From: Phialophora verrucosa
Taxonomy: Eukaryota; Ascomycota; Eurotiomycetes; Chaetothyriales; Herpotrichiellaceae
Assembly (NCBI GenBank): GCA_002099365.1
Contig: MSED01000007.1
Coordinates: forward strand, 1,054,001 to 1,118,000
Length of the DNA: 64,000 nucleotides
Reading direction: 5' to 3'
Under the pieces are notes generated by a model, which ran no database searches, had not been told where the DNA came from, and was given only the letters and a program-made list of their open reading frames with translations. Shown here in pieces: positions 10,385 to 21,510 of the stretch (position 1 is its first letter; each line of letters begins with the position of its first letter). A program made the position numbers and the translations under genes.

Positions 10385-11289
10385 GGCCGAATCGTAGTCA
10401 GGGGGTGAGCTATTGTTCTACAATGCTGCCATTGTTAGGCCAAGTATAGGTGTGCTCCGATATGGGACTGACATTGTTAAAGGAGCTCGTCACACGGAAG
10501 CAGCTTCACACCCAGTCGCAGATACGCCAACCGACACAGGTCGTCCCTGCAGGTAAAGGGGCCTTCTCAGGGAAAATGTCAACACAACATCAAGTAAAGC
10601 TGAAAGTTTTGCGGACGAAAGGAAAAGAGCGTGGAGCCTGATGGAACCTCTTGAAGATCAGATATGTATTGCCATAAGCTTTCGAAGATAAAAGTTGATG
10701 TTTAGTAGGCCTCAAGCTCGCTGTCGCGATCTCTCACGTCGACAGTTTCCCCACGCGACGCGACGTCATGATCGACGCTGGAACACGAACCTAGCCACAT
10801 GATGCAAGCCACATTTCCGTGCAGCTGCTCATCGATTAGAGGGACAGAGAGAGAGAGAGTCCTGCTAAACTACAATGGAACTACTCGTATTAGGCCAATC
10901 TCGTCATCTTGGGCTGCAATCGGCCGGTTTTGCTCATGTGTGGCCGGTAACACTTTTGACGCGTTAACGAGCCAGACGAGTAGGCGATGCGCGCAGCAGG
11001 AACGTTCCTTGTCTTGCTGCGATTGGGACCTTCGGGCGCTGCAACAGTGTTGAACTGATCGTTCTGGAAATCGCAAGCACGGCTGAGATTAAGGTCGGAG
11101 GTATTTAGTAGGGGTCACTGCTGTCTGATAGAGGATCATACGTATGTACTCCTCAAAAACACTCTTTCCACATGGAAGCGTGGGTCCAACCACAGACTGG
11201 AGGGAGCAAAAGCTCAATCCAATGCTACGTAGCCGTGATATACATTCAAATCATACGGTCTCCATGTTCGTGGTTTCCAGCATCGAGCA
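10385..11289. other. Intergenic region upstream of the SLM1-type gene
   Basis: About 900 bases upstream of the SLM1-like gene and downstream of the coiled-coil gene, both on the minus strand. It contains a short GA microsatellite (about 10846-10859). Short ORFs on the plus strand have no recognisable features. It probably holds the SLM1-like promoter. Confidence 0.4.
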
Positions 11290-13047
11290 TTAGTCCAGAA
11301 TACTCGTAGCCCGGCGGTCCCTCTTAAGGGGTGAGAATTCAGCCAACGTCTTCCCCTTACCTACTGGCTTTGCTTTGAGGTTGATGCGGCTTAACCCAGC
11401 ACCACCACCACCCAGGCTCCTAATCTTTGGTGCGGGTGCGTTCTCGGGGTCGTCGAAAATATTCGTTCTCTGGATCAAAGGTCTCTGTTTCTCCGACAGT
11501 TCGGTTGAGTCCTTGGCTGTGCTGCCGGTGACCTCGTTGTTCTCCTTGTCGGTGTTCTCATCCGGATTGACTCCGCCGTCATCTTTTTCCGCGTCAGAGT
11601 CCTCTTCAATCAATTCGGCGAGCTGGTGCTTCTGCATTGCGGTATCGGCTTTAGCATTCATTGTTTGTTTGAGTGGCTTCGAGGCTCTGGTTTTGGTGGG
11701 AAACACGGCTGTTTTCCGGGCGGCGGGTGGCTTGTCCTGCTTCGCCTTTGTGCCCCTGCTTTTGGGCGCCTCTTCGTCAGCCCCATCAACCTGCAGGCTG
11801 CTTGGCTTATGGTCCTTCTTCTGCGGCTCATCTTCGTCGTCTGGAGATTCAGGTAGAATGCTCAATGTCCGATTCAGGAAGGGCGTAATCGAGAAGTTTG
11901 ACTTGTCACCCACACTGACTGAAACCCGCGGCTTCTTCGCAGCAGGCCCACCGTTCCCCGGCGTGCCAATGGTCATGTCCGGATCGAACCTCGCAACGTT
12001 TCTCTTTTTAGGATTTGATGCTGCTGCTTGACCAGCCATCCGGGCTTTGGTGAGTTCCGCCGACTGAGCCATCTTAGCTGCTTGCAACGTCTCGATCTCT
12101 TCCTGCGCTTCGTGGAGTTGTTCCTTCGTTGTCCGGAGCTTGTTGCGGAATGCATCAAGTTTTCCTTCCAGCACTTCCTTTTCGTTCTCCCATTCAGCAA
12201 CCTTCTTTCTGTTCTCGCGTTCGGTCTTCTGCGCATCACGCTGTGCTTTGGCGAGGTCTTTTCTGAGACTCTCAGCCACTGTAGACACCGAGTCGTCGCG
12301 AACAGCATGCTTCTGCACATCACGCTGCGCCTCAGCTAGTTCTTTCCTCAGGGCCTCCATCTCGGCTCTAGTTTCTTGTTGAGCAGAAGAGTACCTCAAT
12401 ACGTCTCGCTGTGCCTTGGCGAGCTCCTTCCGCAAGTCTTCGATCTCTGCCATCAATGCCGAATCTTCACGAGAGCTAGACTCCTCCCTCGCCTTGATCC
12501 TCTGCACAGCACGCTTCTCGGTTTCGAGCTCAACCTGGAGGGAACTGACTTCGCGCTGTAATGCCAGCTTCTCGGATAGTAGTTTCTGGTTGGTTGATGA
12601 TTGCGATTTCAGGTGCTCCAGTTCTGGTTTGATGGTGTTCAACTCTCTCGCCAATGCCAGCTTCTCCGTCAACAATCTCGTTGCGTCGGTGCTTGCCGCG
12701 TTCAGAGCAACCACTTCTGCTCTCAGGTGCTCCAGGTGTCGGGTCTGGGCTTTCAGGTCCATTTGTGTCTCTTGCAGGCCTGCCTCGGCTTCGGCAAGAT
12801 GCGCCCGCAGCTCCTCGTTTGTATCTTCTAGGTGCCGATGCTCGTCTTCCTCTTCCTCAACGTGCTGCTGGAGATCATCGTTCTCGTGTTCGAGTAGAAT
12901 TAGCTGAACGCGGAGTGCGCGCACTCGTTCCTCTTCGTAGATGCGCTCGGCTTCTCGCAAGGCGCGCTCGTAGGCAAGCTCAAGCTGGGTGGTTTTGATG
13001 GATTGCGCGATCTCGCTAGGGCTCAGGCAGGATAACTCTGCTTCCAT
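11290..13047 (-). CDS. Coiled-coil protein of unknown function
   Basis: A 585-residue protein starting at the ATG at 13047; the frame extends 12 codons further but begins there with GTG. Residues about 10-340 are a nearly continuous coiled coil rich in Leu, Glu, Lys and Gln. Within it the unit LRKELAKAQRDV and near copies (LRKELAEAQRDV, LRKDLAKAQRDA) recur at roughly 30-residue spacing. The C-terminal 240 residues are disordered and basic/acidic with short conserved-looking pieces: SNFSITPFLNRTLSILPES, KTAVFPTKTRASKP, and TLAEFSPLKRDRRATSILD at the very end. These end motifs suggest a cell-division or kinetochore/spindle scaffold, possibly in the monopolin (Mde4/Lrs4-like) sphere, but I cannot name it with confidence. 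Intronless. Confidence 0.8.
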   Translation of the reverse strand: MEAELSCLSPSEIAQSIKTTQLELAYERALREAERIYEEERVRALRVQLILLEHENDDLQQHVEEEEDEHRHLEDTNEELRAHLAEAEAGLQETQMDLKAQTRHLEHLRAEVVALNAASTDATRLLTEKLALARELNTIKPELEHLKSQSSTNQKLLSEKLALQREVSSLQVELETEKRAVQRIKAREESSSREDSALMAEIEDLRKELAKAQRDVLRYSSAQQETRAEMEALRKELAEAQRDVQKHAVRDDSVSTVAESLRKDLAKAQRDAQKTERENRKKVAEWENEKEVLEGKLDAFRNKLRTTKEQLHEAQEEIETLQAAKMAQSAELTKARMAGQAAASNPKKRNVARFDPDMTIGTPGNGGPAAKKPRVSVSVGDKSNFSITPFLNRTLSILPESPDDEDEPQKKDHKPSSLQVDGADEEAPKSRGTKAKQDKPPAARKTAVFPTKTRASKPLKQTMNAKADTAMQKHQLAELIEEDSDAEKDDGGVNPDENTDKENNEVTGSTAKDSTELSEKQRPLIQRTNIFDDPENAPAPKIRSLGGGGAGLSRINLKAKPVGKGKTLAEFSPLKRDRRATSILD

Positions 13048-14102
13048 GGTCGGATAGGGCTTTGCAACCGGAAATGCGTGCACTCTGAAGGGGGTTATCA
13101 GAGGAGGAGGTCCAAGTTGGTGTTTCTTCGGCAGTGTTTATTGATGGTCCCAAAACGGACTAGTGCTTCACATCCGTTTCGCCCTCCAACAAACTGCGAC
13201 TGAAGCGCTCGCACCTTTTTCTTCAGCTGCTCACCATGCGTCACTCTTTATCAGGCCGCTCTCATCTCTCGGTTACAGCGAGGCTCTTAAGGGGAAGGCA
13301 TGATGCTTCGCGGCTCTTGTGCAGGAAAAGCTACTCGCATGCAGCTCTCGAAACTACTCCCCCACTAGGGCTCCCCGCCCTCGACTCTTCTCACTCTCTT
13401 CCAGTCTTCCTACAACCTTCAAGAAGTCAGCGACTCTGATCGGGTCAGAGTCCTTAGATACGGCCCATAGCTGCTCCGGCATGGTCTTATACCTAGCTAA
13501 ACTAGCTGCCCCAACTCAGAACCTGTCCCGCCAAGTTGTAGGACTGCATCCCCAGGCTGAAATAGAAATCTATCACCTTTCTCCCATGGCTGCTGGCCTA
13601 TACTCACGACTTTCCTGTCATTTAAGGCATCAGCAAACGGATTGTACCAAAGACGGACAAGCTGGAGCCCGTCCGCAACCCTAGACTAACGAAAGAGCAT
13701 TTGAGAACTATCAGTTACGAATCTCAGACGGACAGTTAGAACGCCATGACTGCGTGTCAAAACATGTTTGCAATGGAATCTGGCCCTCCGCTAACATTAG
13801 CTGTAGCTGTGGTCTCCCTCAACAAGCGCCGTGGTCCAACCGTGACCAAAATATAACGACCCTTTCTTTCGTAACAATTTTTGGCGCTCTGCTTGGTCCG
13901 GGCCCTTCCGAAAGAGAGCTATACAACTAAATTTCAATCCCCCGTCGGATGATACGCTCCCTATCAATGCACCGTTCGGGCAGGAGAAAGGCAACAGCAC
14001 TGTGTAGGCTACCTGACCAAGACATGGCAACCGAGCCTCCGAATGTCTCGGATGTGCAGTTTTCCTGCGCAGAGTTGGTCCCCGGCCGTCTATGGTTTTG
14101 CC
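13048..14102. other. Boundary interval between housekeeping block and accessory island
   Basis: About 1.05 kb upstream of the coiled-coil gene and downstream of the Zn2Cys6 regulator. Short ORFs on both strands have no recognisable domains and look random. Nothing was found that explains the island boundary (no repeat or transposon end). Confidence 0.4.
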
Positions 14103-16660
14103 TCAAATCCCTGGCTGCGGCGAAAGGGCGCTTCCAAACTGATCCCAGAAAGATTGATCAAAATACCCCCAGTAATTTTGATCTTCAGCCAAATGGCCCA
14201 ATTCCCACGGTTCGGCCGTCGTCGTAGGTGGCATCATCGAGCCGGTGGCGGTCGGTTCTTGTTCGAGAATGGTGCTCGAATTCGTGGTGCCCATCTCAGC
14301 CGAGGCGGCGGCATGGGATTCTTGTCCCGGAGGGCCTTTATCGCTCTCCCCGGGGCCGGTGATACGGTCGTAAAGTTTCAGGATCAGACGCACGAAGGGC
14401 CATGATTCCTCGAGCAACGACAGAGCGATCATGACCAGTTGGATTTGCTGCTGCGCCACCCTCTGTCGAAACCCGTCCGAGCGTCGAAACGATACGTAGT
14501 GGATGGTGAGCGCGGCAAACAGAGACGGTATCCTGTCTGTGGATCAGATTCATGCCCCACCGCCAGCCAGCAAAGCAACGATAAAGCAAGCGAAGAACTT
14601 ACATGTGGACCTGGACACAATGCAGTTGACCTTCAACAAGCTGATCTTCGGCGATATGGGTGATTCGCTTTGCTGAGTGAGCGGCAGGTGTCTCAGAGGG
14701 ATTTAATTGAGAGTTCATCAACGTTGGCCGGTGAAGGAGGATCTGACAGAGACTCGTTGACGTCGGCACGTTTGGGTCAGAGCACTCTTCTCGGGCTGTG
14801 AAACTTACTGGTAGGTGGTCAACAGCATCGCCGACCAGTATCTCGCCTCGGATGGCCCCGCAGATTCACGTATGGAACAACTAAGCTCCAAGGGAATGCT
14901 TTTCTCCCAGTGTTCGAGGTTTTTGAGAAGGGTCGGGTCCGGCGCAGGGCTTTGTGGCACGGGAGACTTGAGCCTGGGCTTGATTATGTTGCCAACTAGA
15001 ACCGTCAGCCTCGTGGAACCCAAGCAGTTCTTTTGAAATCACAGGATTCGGCGCCTCCAACAACTCACGCAATACTGAGAGCTTCGCCATTTCAATCATA
15101 TATAACCGGTGCGTTCTCGTCGTGGAGCCAAATACCTCGGCGGTATCCTCGTCCTCCAATTCGAAGTCAGATTCTTCCAACATCTCCACGTCGCAATCGT
15201 CGTCGTTGATATGCATCGGCCGACCGACAGCGGCCGAGTCACTCCTGTCCCTGATCTGTTGCTATCAGCCGAGGCGAAAGCAGCACCCCAGGCTCGATAA
15301 GCCCCGAGGGTGGACGGGACATACATATAGAGCCCACCAAAGCCGCTTCCACAGATTTCGATCTCGATCAGACATGGATGTCAGGTGCTTGGTCCTGGAC
15401 ATGGATGTTATACCCCTTTCGGCACCGGGAATGGAGAACTTACGATCTATGCAACCCACGCGCCTGGCCCATGGTGATTGCGGCCCCGAGCCAATGGCCA
15501 AGGTCCTTGTGCTCGGTTGGGCCTCCCCACCAGAAGCTCATGAAGTAGAGCGACTGCATCACCGTGATGGGATTTTTCTCATGGTCGAAGTTGTAGAGCG
15601 CCTTTGCGCGTTGGAAAAACACCAGTTGGGCCGCATGGCGGCTGCCAAAGCTCTCCTTGATGACCTCTTCATCACAGCACGTGGTGGCAATGAAAAAGAC
15701 GGCATGGATCAGGAGAAGAGAAACGGTGCCCGCCGCGTAGCTGCGCAAAAAGTCCGCTTTGATCAGGACCTGATGCGACGGATGGAGCCACCGGAAGTAG
15801 GCCTGAAGAAGGCCAACTTGAACGTGCTTGGGGGGCAGTGAAAAAGCGCCCATCTTGCGGAGGAGCGCCTGACTCTCTTTGACAAACTCCATGTCCGACA
15901 TGAAGCAGTCGCCCTGCCCTTGGTCGATGCCGTCGGGAACTCGGTAGTGCATGCTGCCTTGCGACGGCGACGCCTCGTCGAAGGTCGTGGCGGGGCTTTG
16001 AGCCTTCTGGATGGTATAGTAGTAGCTCGAGTTCTCGCCGAAACAGACCACGCGCTTTCCATAGTCCAGTTCGATCTCAGGGCCATGATTGGAGTTGACG
16101 AGCCTGACTAGGAGCGTCTCGATTCGGTCCTTTTTGGGCTGGCTGCTGTTGGTGGAGCACGTGCTGGCTGGCCTCCGGTCAGCCTCCAGCCGGTGCTCGA
16201 CTGGCAGCGGCGCCGACGGAGGGGTTAGCAGATTGGTAGAGATCGTTGGGGACTGGGGCAATTCGCTGCCTGTCTCTGCCCCGCTTGAGAAGTCGAGGCC
16301 CAACGCACCTCGTCCGGGTATCTGATCTTTCTCCAGCGCTGAAGCAACCGAGGACGACCTGGTATTGTTTCCATTCAGTGACGGCGGACAAAGGCCCGGG
16401 AAGTTTTGCCCAAGTGTTGAGCGGGACAGAGGCAACTCTCCACATTCCGCATACCTTGGTGATTCAGCCATCAGAACCTCACAATCGCTGTTAGACTCGA
16501 TGCATGCTTTACATCGCCATCCATTGCGCCTGCTGCGCTTGGCTACGCGACTATCGGTCTCGAGCTCCGGTGACTGGCATCGGATGTGGCGGTTGTTGCA
16601 GTGTTTACAGGCCACTTTGCGCACCCGCCGCCGATAGGACCGTTTGCCGCCTGTGTCCAT
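14103..16660 (-). CDS. Zn2Cys6 transcription factor with fungal_trans domain
   Basis: A six-exon gene: 15444-16660, 15325-15394, 15069-15255, 14809-14995, 14603-14752 and 14103-14532 (minus strand), together 2,241 nt for 746 residues. The DNA-binding cluster is at residues 18-60: Cys18, 21, 28, 50, 53, 60, spaced C-x2-C-x6-C-x21-C-x2-C-x6-C, with an unusually long basic central loop. The middle-homology fungal_trans domain covers about residues 270-640 with the typical signatures MGQARGLHRS, RDRNLWKRLWWALY, IRDRSDSAAVGRP and MIEMAKLSVLLGNII, then LLHRPTLM and IPSLFAALTIHYVSF. It is the first gene of the accessory island and the obvious candidate local regulator of the BVMO/dehydrogenase genes next to it; the target set is inferred from position only. 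Confidence 0.9.
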
Positions 16661-17155
16661 CCTTCGAGCGTCACGTTGAAAAAGGCCCCAAGCGATATTC
16701 GGCGTTTCGGTTCACTTACTAAATGAAGAACATTTCAAGATGGTCGACAGTATTCATTTGTGTATCCGTAGGCGGAAAAAAAGGTAATTAAGAAAGCCCC
16801 GTGGCCCCCCTCCCTATGGTGTCCCGAGGTCGACGCGCAAACCAAACTTTGACGGAGATATGCCACAGCAAGCCCCAGTTATGCAATGCTCGGCTTGTTG
16901 GCGTGAATCGGAGTTGGCTCATCGCGGAGAGTTCGGGGCCGGGGGGAGGGGGTGGACGGGGAAATGTTTGGAAGCGGCAGCCCCGCGGCCAGTCACAGTG
17001 AGAAGAAAGGCACCCTCGCCCAGGGCTGATCAGTCCTCGTGCTTTTCTTCCCCTCCTCCATGGGTGTACAAGGGAGGAAAAGGATTCATGGCAATTGATT
17101 ACAAGGCGTTTGGGTTTTCTGTCTATATCAAGACGCCTTTGGTGCTCTGGCCCGC
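16661..17155. promoter_or_regulatory. Upstream region of the Zn2Cys6 gene
   Basis: A 495-base interval between the start of the regulator and the 3' end of the monooxygenase gene, both minus strand. It should contain the regulator promoter. No specific site is assigned. Confidence 0.4.
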
Positions 17156-19140
17156 TTACTTCTCGACGTACCATGCCAGATCGCGGCCCTTTTCCAGTTC
17201 ATACGCCATGAACCCGTTCCCCAAGAACCGGAAACGATTGACCGACTGATACCCAATCTCAAAGTCCTCTGGTCGCAGAACATCTATCAGCCTCCGGAAA
17301 AGTAGGGCACTTCCTGCAAATGTTGCCGTCACCCTCCCGTCCACCGTGTTGTTCTTATACCAGCTGCGGCAGGCGCCAGTCCAGACGAGGGTGTCCTGAA
17401 TCTCGTCCCCGTAGCCTACAAACTCCTGGACCACCTCCTCCTTCGGGACTATGTATCTAATGTCCTCTTCGGCCATCTTCTTCATCCATTTAATCATATA
17501 CTCGGCGGCCCAACCCAGACCCTCCATGAGAGATCCGTGGCCGATGACCGCGTTCGGACCGGTGAAGATGAAGTAATTGGGCATATCCGGACAGGCGAGA
17601 GACATATAGGACTTAGGTTCCTTTGCCCAGGCGTCTCGCAGATCAATCCCTTTGCGACCAATGATGGGGTACAGGGGACGATATGAAACATCGAAGCCGG
17701 TTGCACAAACAACTGGACAGGTGCGTTAATTAGAGAACAGCTCGAGAAGGGACACGAGGTATTCTCCGCCACTTACCGACATCGACCTCATGCAATTTAC
17801 CATCTGCCGTGCGGATGCCACGCTCAGTAATCTCCTCAATGGGACTCTGCGTAAGGTGAACATTAGGCTTCAGGAATGACTCTAGGTATCCCTCGCCCGG
17901 CGTGATGCGTCGGCATCCCACCTCCCAGCTGGGGATGAGCATTTCACACAGCTTGGGGTCATGCTTCAGCTTCTCGGCCATTTGCGCTTTTGCGATTTCG
18001 TAGACTTTCTTGTTCTCCGCCGACCCCTTGACAAACTAATCCAAGGATGCGAGTCAGCAGGCCGGGGAAGAATATTCGGGGGATTGGTTCCGCCTACCAT
18101 TTTGAAAGCATCGTTGATATTGTGAATGAGGGTTTTGCGATATTTGTTATGCTCTGCCGGGTGCTCTCGAAAGTTACGCTTTTCCTCCTCAGTGTATTTC
18201 GGATTGTACGCCGGGTCGTCTTTGCCGAGCAACGAGGCCGGATTCATGGTCGACACCACCCACGTTGGTCCCCGCTGGAAGCTGGTGACTTCAGTTCCTG
18301 GTAGACGTGCTAGCTGAGGGAGGATCTGAATGCCGGACGAGCCATTTCCGATCACGGCAATCTTCTTGTTCGAATATTCGTAATCGTGGTCCCAGGCTGC
18401 CGAGTGGACTTTGTGCCCTGTGAAGTTCTCCAGACCGGGAATTTCAGGCCATTTCCAATTGCTAGGAGCATCGTGAGTGGACTTTGGTCACCAAATGCTT
18501 CGGAGCAAACCTACTTCAAGAACCCCTGGCCCGAGATCAAGATGTCCGCGTACACCACAAGACCCCCCTCGGGGCTCTGGACGTGAACCTCCCACTGGTC
18601 TTTATCATCCTGCCAGTACGCACCTGTCACTCGGTGGTTCAGTCGGACGTCTCGGTCCAAATTCCATTTGTCCGTGATCCGGCGCATGTACCTCCAGATC
18701 TCCGGGCCGGTCGAATAAAACTGGTCCCAATCGGTATTGGGATCAAAAGGAAACGCCTTTTTGTGTTGGCCTGTGTCAGCAGCCAAACCCGGCATCCGTG
18801 GCGTAGGTTTGGAATCAATACTTACATAAATGTGAGCTGGAACGTCGCACACGACTCCGGGGTACGTGTTGACCAGCCACGTGCCCCCAATCTCCGGTCG
18901 GGCCTCGAAGATAATGTGTTCAATCAGGTCCTGCATCTCTGGATGCTGGTGCTGCAACTTATGGGCAAGAGTCAGACCTGAATACCCAGCACCGATGGTG
19001 ACGACGCGGAGTCTCTTGGATGGTGTGTATGCCGGGACTGGATTGAATGCAGTTGTAGGATGGCCGCCATGGCCGTTCACAGACTCTCCATTCTGCCCTG
19101 ATGCAGAGATGTTGCCGTTTTCCTGTGCCATGATTGCCAT
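17156..19140 (-). CDS. FAD/NADPH monooxygenase, Baeyer-Villiger type
   Basis: A five-exon gene: 18826-19140, 18515-18756, 18098-18461, 17777-18035 and 17156-17712 (minus strand), 1,737 nt, 578 residues, from the ATG at 19140. Two Rossmann motifs are intact: the FAD-binding GAGYSG near the N-terminus and the NADPH-binding GNGSSG in the middle. Between them sits the Baeyer-Villiger fingerprint F-x-G-x3-H-x3-W (FTGHKVHSAAW), followed later by the ATG-type motif VVCATGFDVSYRP. Such enzymes insert oxygen next to a ketone to give an ester or lactone; the true substrate cannot be read from sequence. The gene is divergent from the zinc alcohol dehydrogenase at 19843, a logical partner because alcohol oxidation would supply the ketone. 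The introns are 49-69 nt. Confidence 0.92.
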
Positions 19141-19842
19141 CTCTTGCTTCCGCTGCTGTGAAGCGCAGGTCAGTCGTCGAGGAGTAACCTGACGTGCTTC
19201 AGGTAATGGTGATAATGTTATTTGGTGCAAAGCAGACTGGCTACTGTTTATGTCAAGGTCGCGTTACGACTTGTCGATTCCTCATCGAGACTTTCCGCGG
19301 TATCCTCCGGTCTCTCCAGGCAATGGATTCCTCGCAAAGAACTCCTGCGGCGAAATCCATCAGGTGGGCCAACATTTCGGCGAAGATACACCAACTTCGC
19401 CCGCATCACATCCTCCTCCCGAGCTCCCCGCATAATGCCACATATATTTGGCCGACATCCCGGGGAAAGCACACAGGTAAGCTGAGGAAAATGTTGGCTG
19501 GCGTCCATATGTGCCCAGTTCCCCCTTCATCCGTTCACCATCAGCCAAGCCGCATCGGTATGGCTCCGTCAGGCTAGACGATCCATAGCAGCGGGCTTGT
19601 TTTTTCAGGTATGAGAGACAGCCACAAGACGAATTTGGCCGAGCCAAGAGCTCTTTATTGGCATAATGGCGGGCGAACCTCTCTTACCGTGGAAATTGGC
19701 ACGCACATTGGCATAGACTCTCGTCAGAGTCGAAGAAGCACCCATTATTGAGTCAGGTGAAAAGCCCCTCGTTGGCCACTCTCTCAAGCGCTCTCGAGAA
19801 GGTGAACAAGACAATTCCAAAGCTCCACCTCTGTTCAGCGAA
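19141..19842. promoter_or_regulatory. Shared divergent promoter, monooxygenase / alcohol dehydrogenase
   Basis: A 702-base head-to-head interval between two enzymes that could act in sequence. CGG and CCG triplets, the half-sites used by Zn2Cys6 factors, occur in it (for example ccgcgg and cctccgg near 19297-19312), but I cannot assign a true operator. The short ORFs inside look random. Confidence 0.45.
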
Positions 19843-21150
19843 ATGTTGGCCCTACGATTCCACGGCAATAAAGACTTGCGTGTCGACCAAGTACCAATAC
19901 CCGAGCTGAAGCCCGGCTGGGTGCTTGTGAAAAATGCGTGGGCTGGCATCTGCGGATCTGGTAAGGATTTTCCAAGAGATGGCTGACCAACTGGGGAAAC
20001 ATCCCTGTGCGAGGGCTGACCCGATGCTGTAGATTTGCACGAATACCTCGTTGGACCCATGAACACGCCCCTCAGTCCTCATGTCCTCACGGGCGAGACC
20101 ATACCGTCCATCGTCGGTTCGTTCTCCGTCCACGCACTTTGGTAATCCAGACTCACCTCAGCAGGCCACGAGTTTTCCGGCACCATCGAAGCTGTCGCAC
20201 CAGATGTCAAGGATCTTTCGATTGGGCAGAAAGTGGCAGTGTTTCCGGTCCTCACGGACGGGACATGCTACTGGTGTCACCAGAACACGTACGGCATGTG
20301 CGACAAGTGGGGTTTCCTTGGATTCAGCGGCTGGGGCGGAGGAATGGCTCAATATGTTTCCGTCGAAAGGAAAGCCATCCATTTAATACCTGAAAGTATC
20401 CCGTTGGATGTGGCGGCACTGGTCGAGCCTCTCGCGGTAGGCTGGCACGCGGTCAAGAAGAGCGCGGTGAAGCCGGGCGAGCACTGTCTGGTGCTTGGAG
20501 CTGGTTGGTTATGACATCCCCTTTGCTATTCCGGGGCAGCACGTATCTAACAGAGAGCCAGGCCCGATCGGATTGGCGGTTGTTTATTGTTTGCGCGCCC
20601 ATGGCATTACCAGCATCGTGGTTTCCGAGCCCTCTGAGGCGAGGGCTACGCAAGCCTCGGAAGCTGGTGCACAGCATATCCTGAATCCCATCAAGGAAGA
20701 CGTCCCAGCCTTCTGCCGAACGCTGGGAGATGGCAGGGGAGTCCATGTGGTCTTTGATTGTGCTGGCATCCAGCAAGCGTTTGATGTCGGACTTGCTTGC
20801 GCTCGGGGAAAGGGCCAAATACTGCAAGTTGCAAACTACGAAAGTCCGCTGACTATCAAGACGCCCAATGTCATCACCAGGCGACAGATCAACCTCGTTG
20901 GCTCCAACATATACACTCGCGAGGAGTTTCAAGAGGTGATTGACGCCATTGCATCCGGTGAGTCCCCAACGTGGATCTTGCCCTCCACCATTCCAAGCTT
21001 CTTCTAGAGCGACGAGCAGGCAAAATTCAAGAACCGGAGAAGATGATCACGTCCAGAATCTCCCTGAAAGACGCAGTCTCCGGGGGTTTCGAAGAACTCA
21101 TCAACCATAAAGATCGACACATAAAAATCTTGATTAACCCACAAGCATAG
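19843..21150 (+). CDS. Zinc-dependent medium-chain alcohol dehydrogenase
   Basis: A five-exon gene: 19843-19960, 20033-20116, 20165-20503, 20562-20957 and 21008-21150, 1,080 nt, 359 residues. The N-terminal GroES-like fold carries the catalytic zinc region (GICGSDLHEYLVGP, then the GHE motif) and a Cys-rich structural-zinc loop (DGTCYWCHQNTYGMC) that has three clustered cysteines. The NAD(P) site is GAGPIGL. The C-terminus GKIQEPEKMITSRISLKDA is typical of butanediol/sorbitol dehydrogenase-like enzymes and confirms the last exon; without splicing at 20958-21007 the frame would end early. CGSDLHEYL is most like 2,3-butanediol dehydrogenases, so a secondary alcohol/ketone pair is a reasonable guess. 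Two introns use the weak donors GTTCGT and GTTGGT. Confidence 0.9.
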
Positions 21151-21510
21151 ATAGAGCCAGTATAACAGCATTCTCGAACGACGGTTTCTTTGGCTAGAAC
21201 AAGCATTTCCGATTGCGGATCCTTTACAAAGGTGGAGCTCCATCGAGGGCTGACCTGCCATTTTGTTCACGACACTCAAGGTTCTAGAGTTTTGCAGACC
21301 CAGATCGTCCATACGACTGTCGACCCGGCTCTATACGTCACGACCGCGGGAGCAAGTTCTTGGAGGTGGGCTTGGGCCGATGCCTCTGGTTTGATTAGAG
21401 ATGGAATTATTGAGTCGAGCCGTCGTGCTTCTAGCTCTACAAACACTATATAAGAGGTGTCTGTCGTCCCGATGCCCAGGATTCCCCCTTTGGATGACAG
21501 GCATAGATGT
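21151..21510. other. Convergent intergenic region
   Basis: A 360-base tail-to-tail interval between the dehydrogenase and the cyclase-family gene. It should contain both 3' ends. No other feature was seen. Confidence 0.4.

Noticed and set aside
13236..13684. Two overlapping short plus-strand ORFs
   Set aside because: No domain, no splice-supported extension, composition not gene-like.
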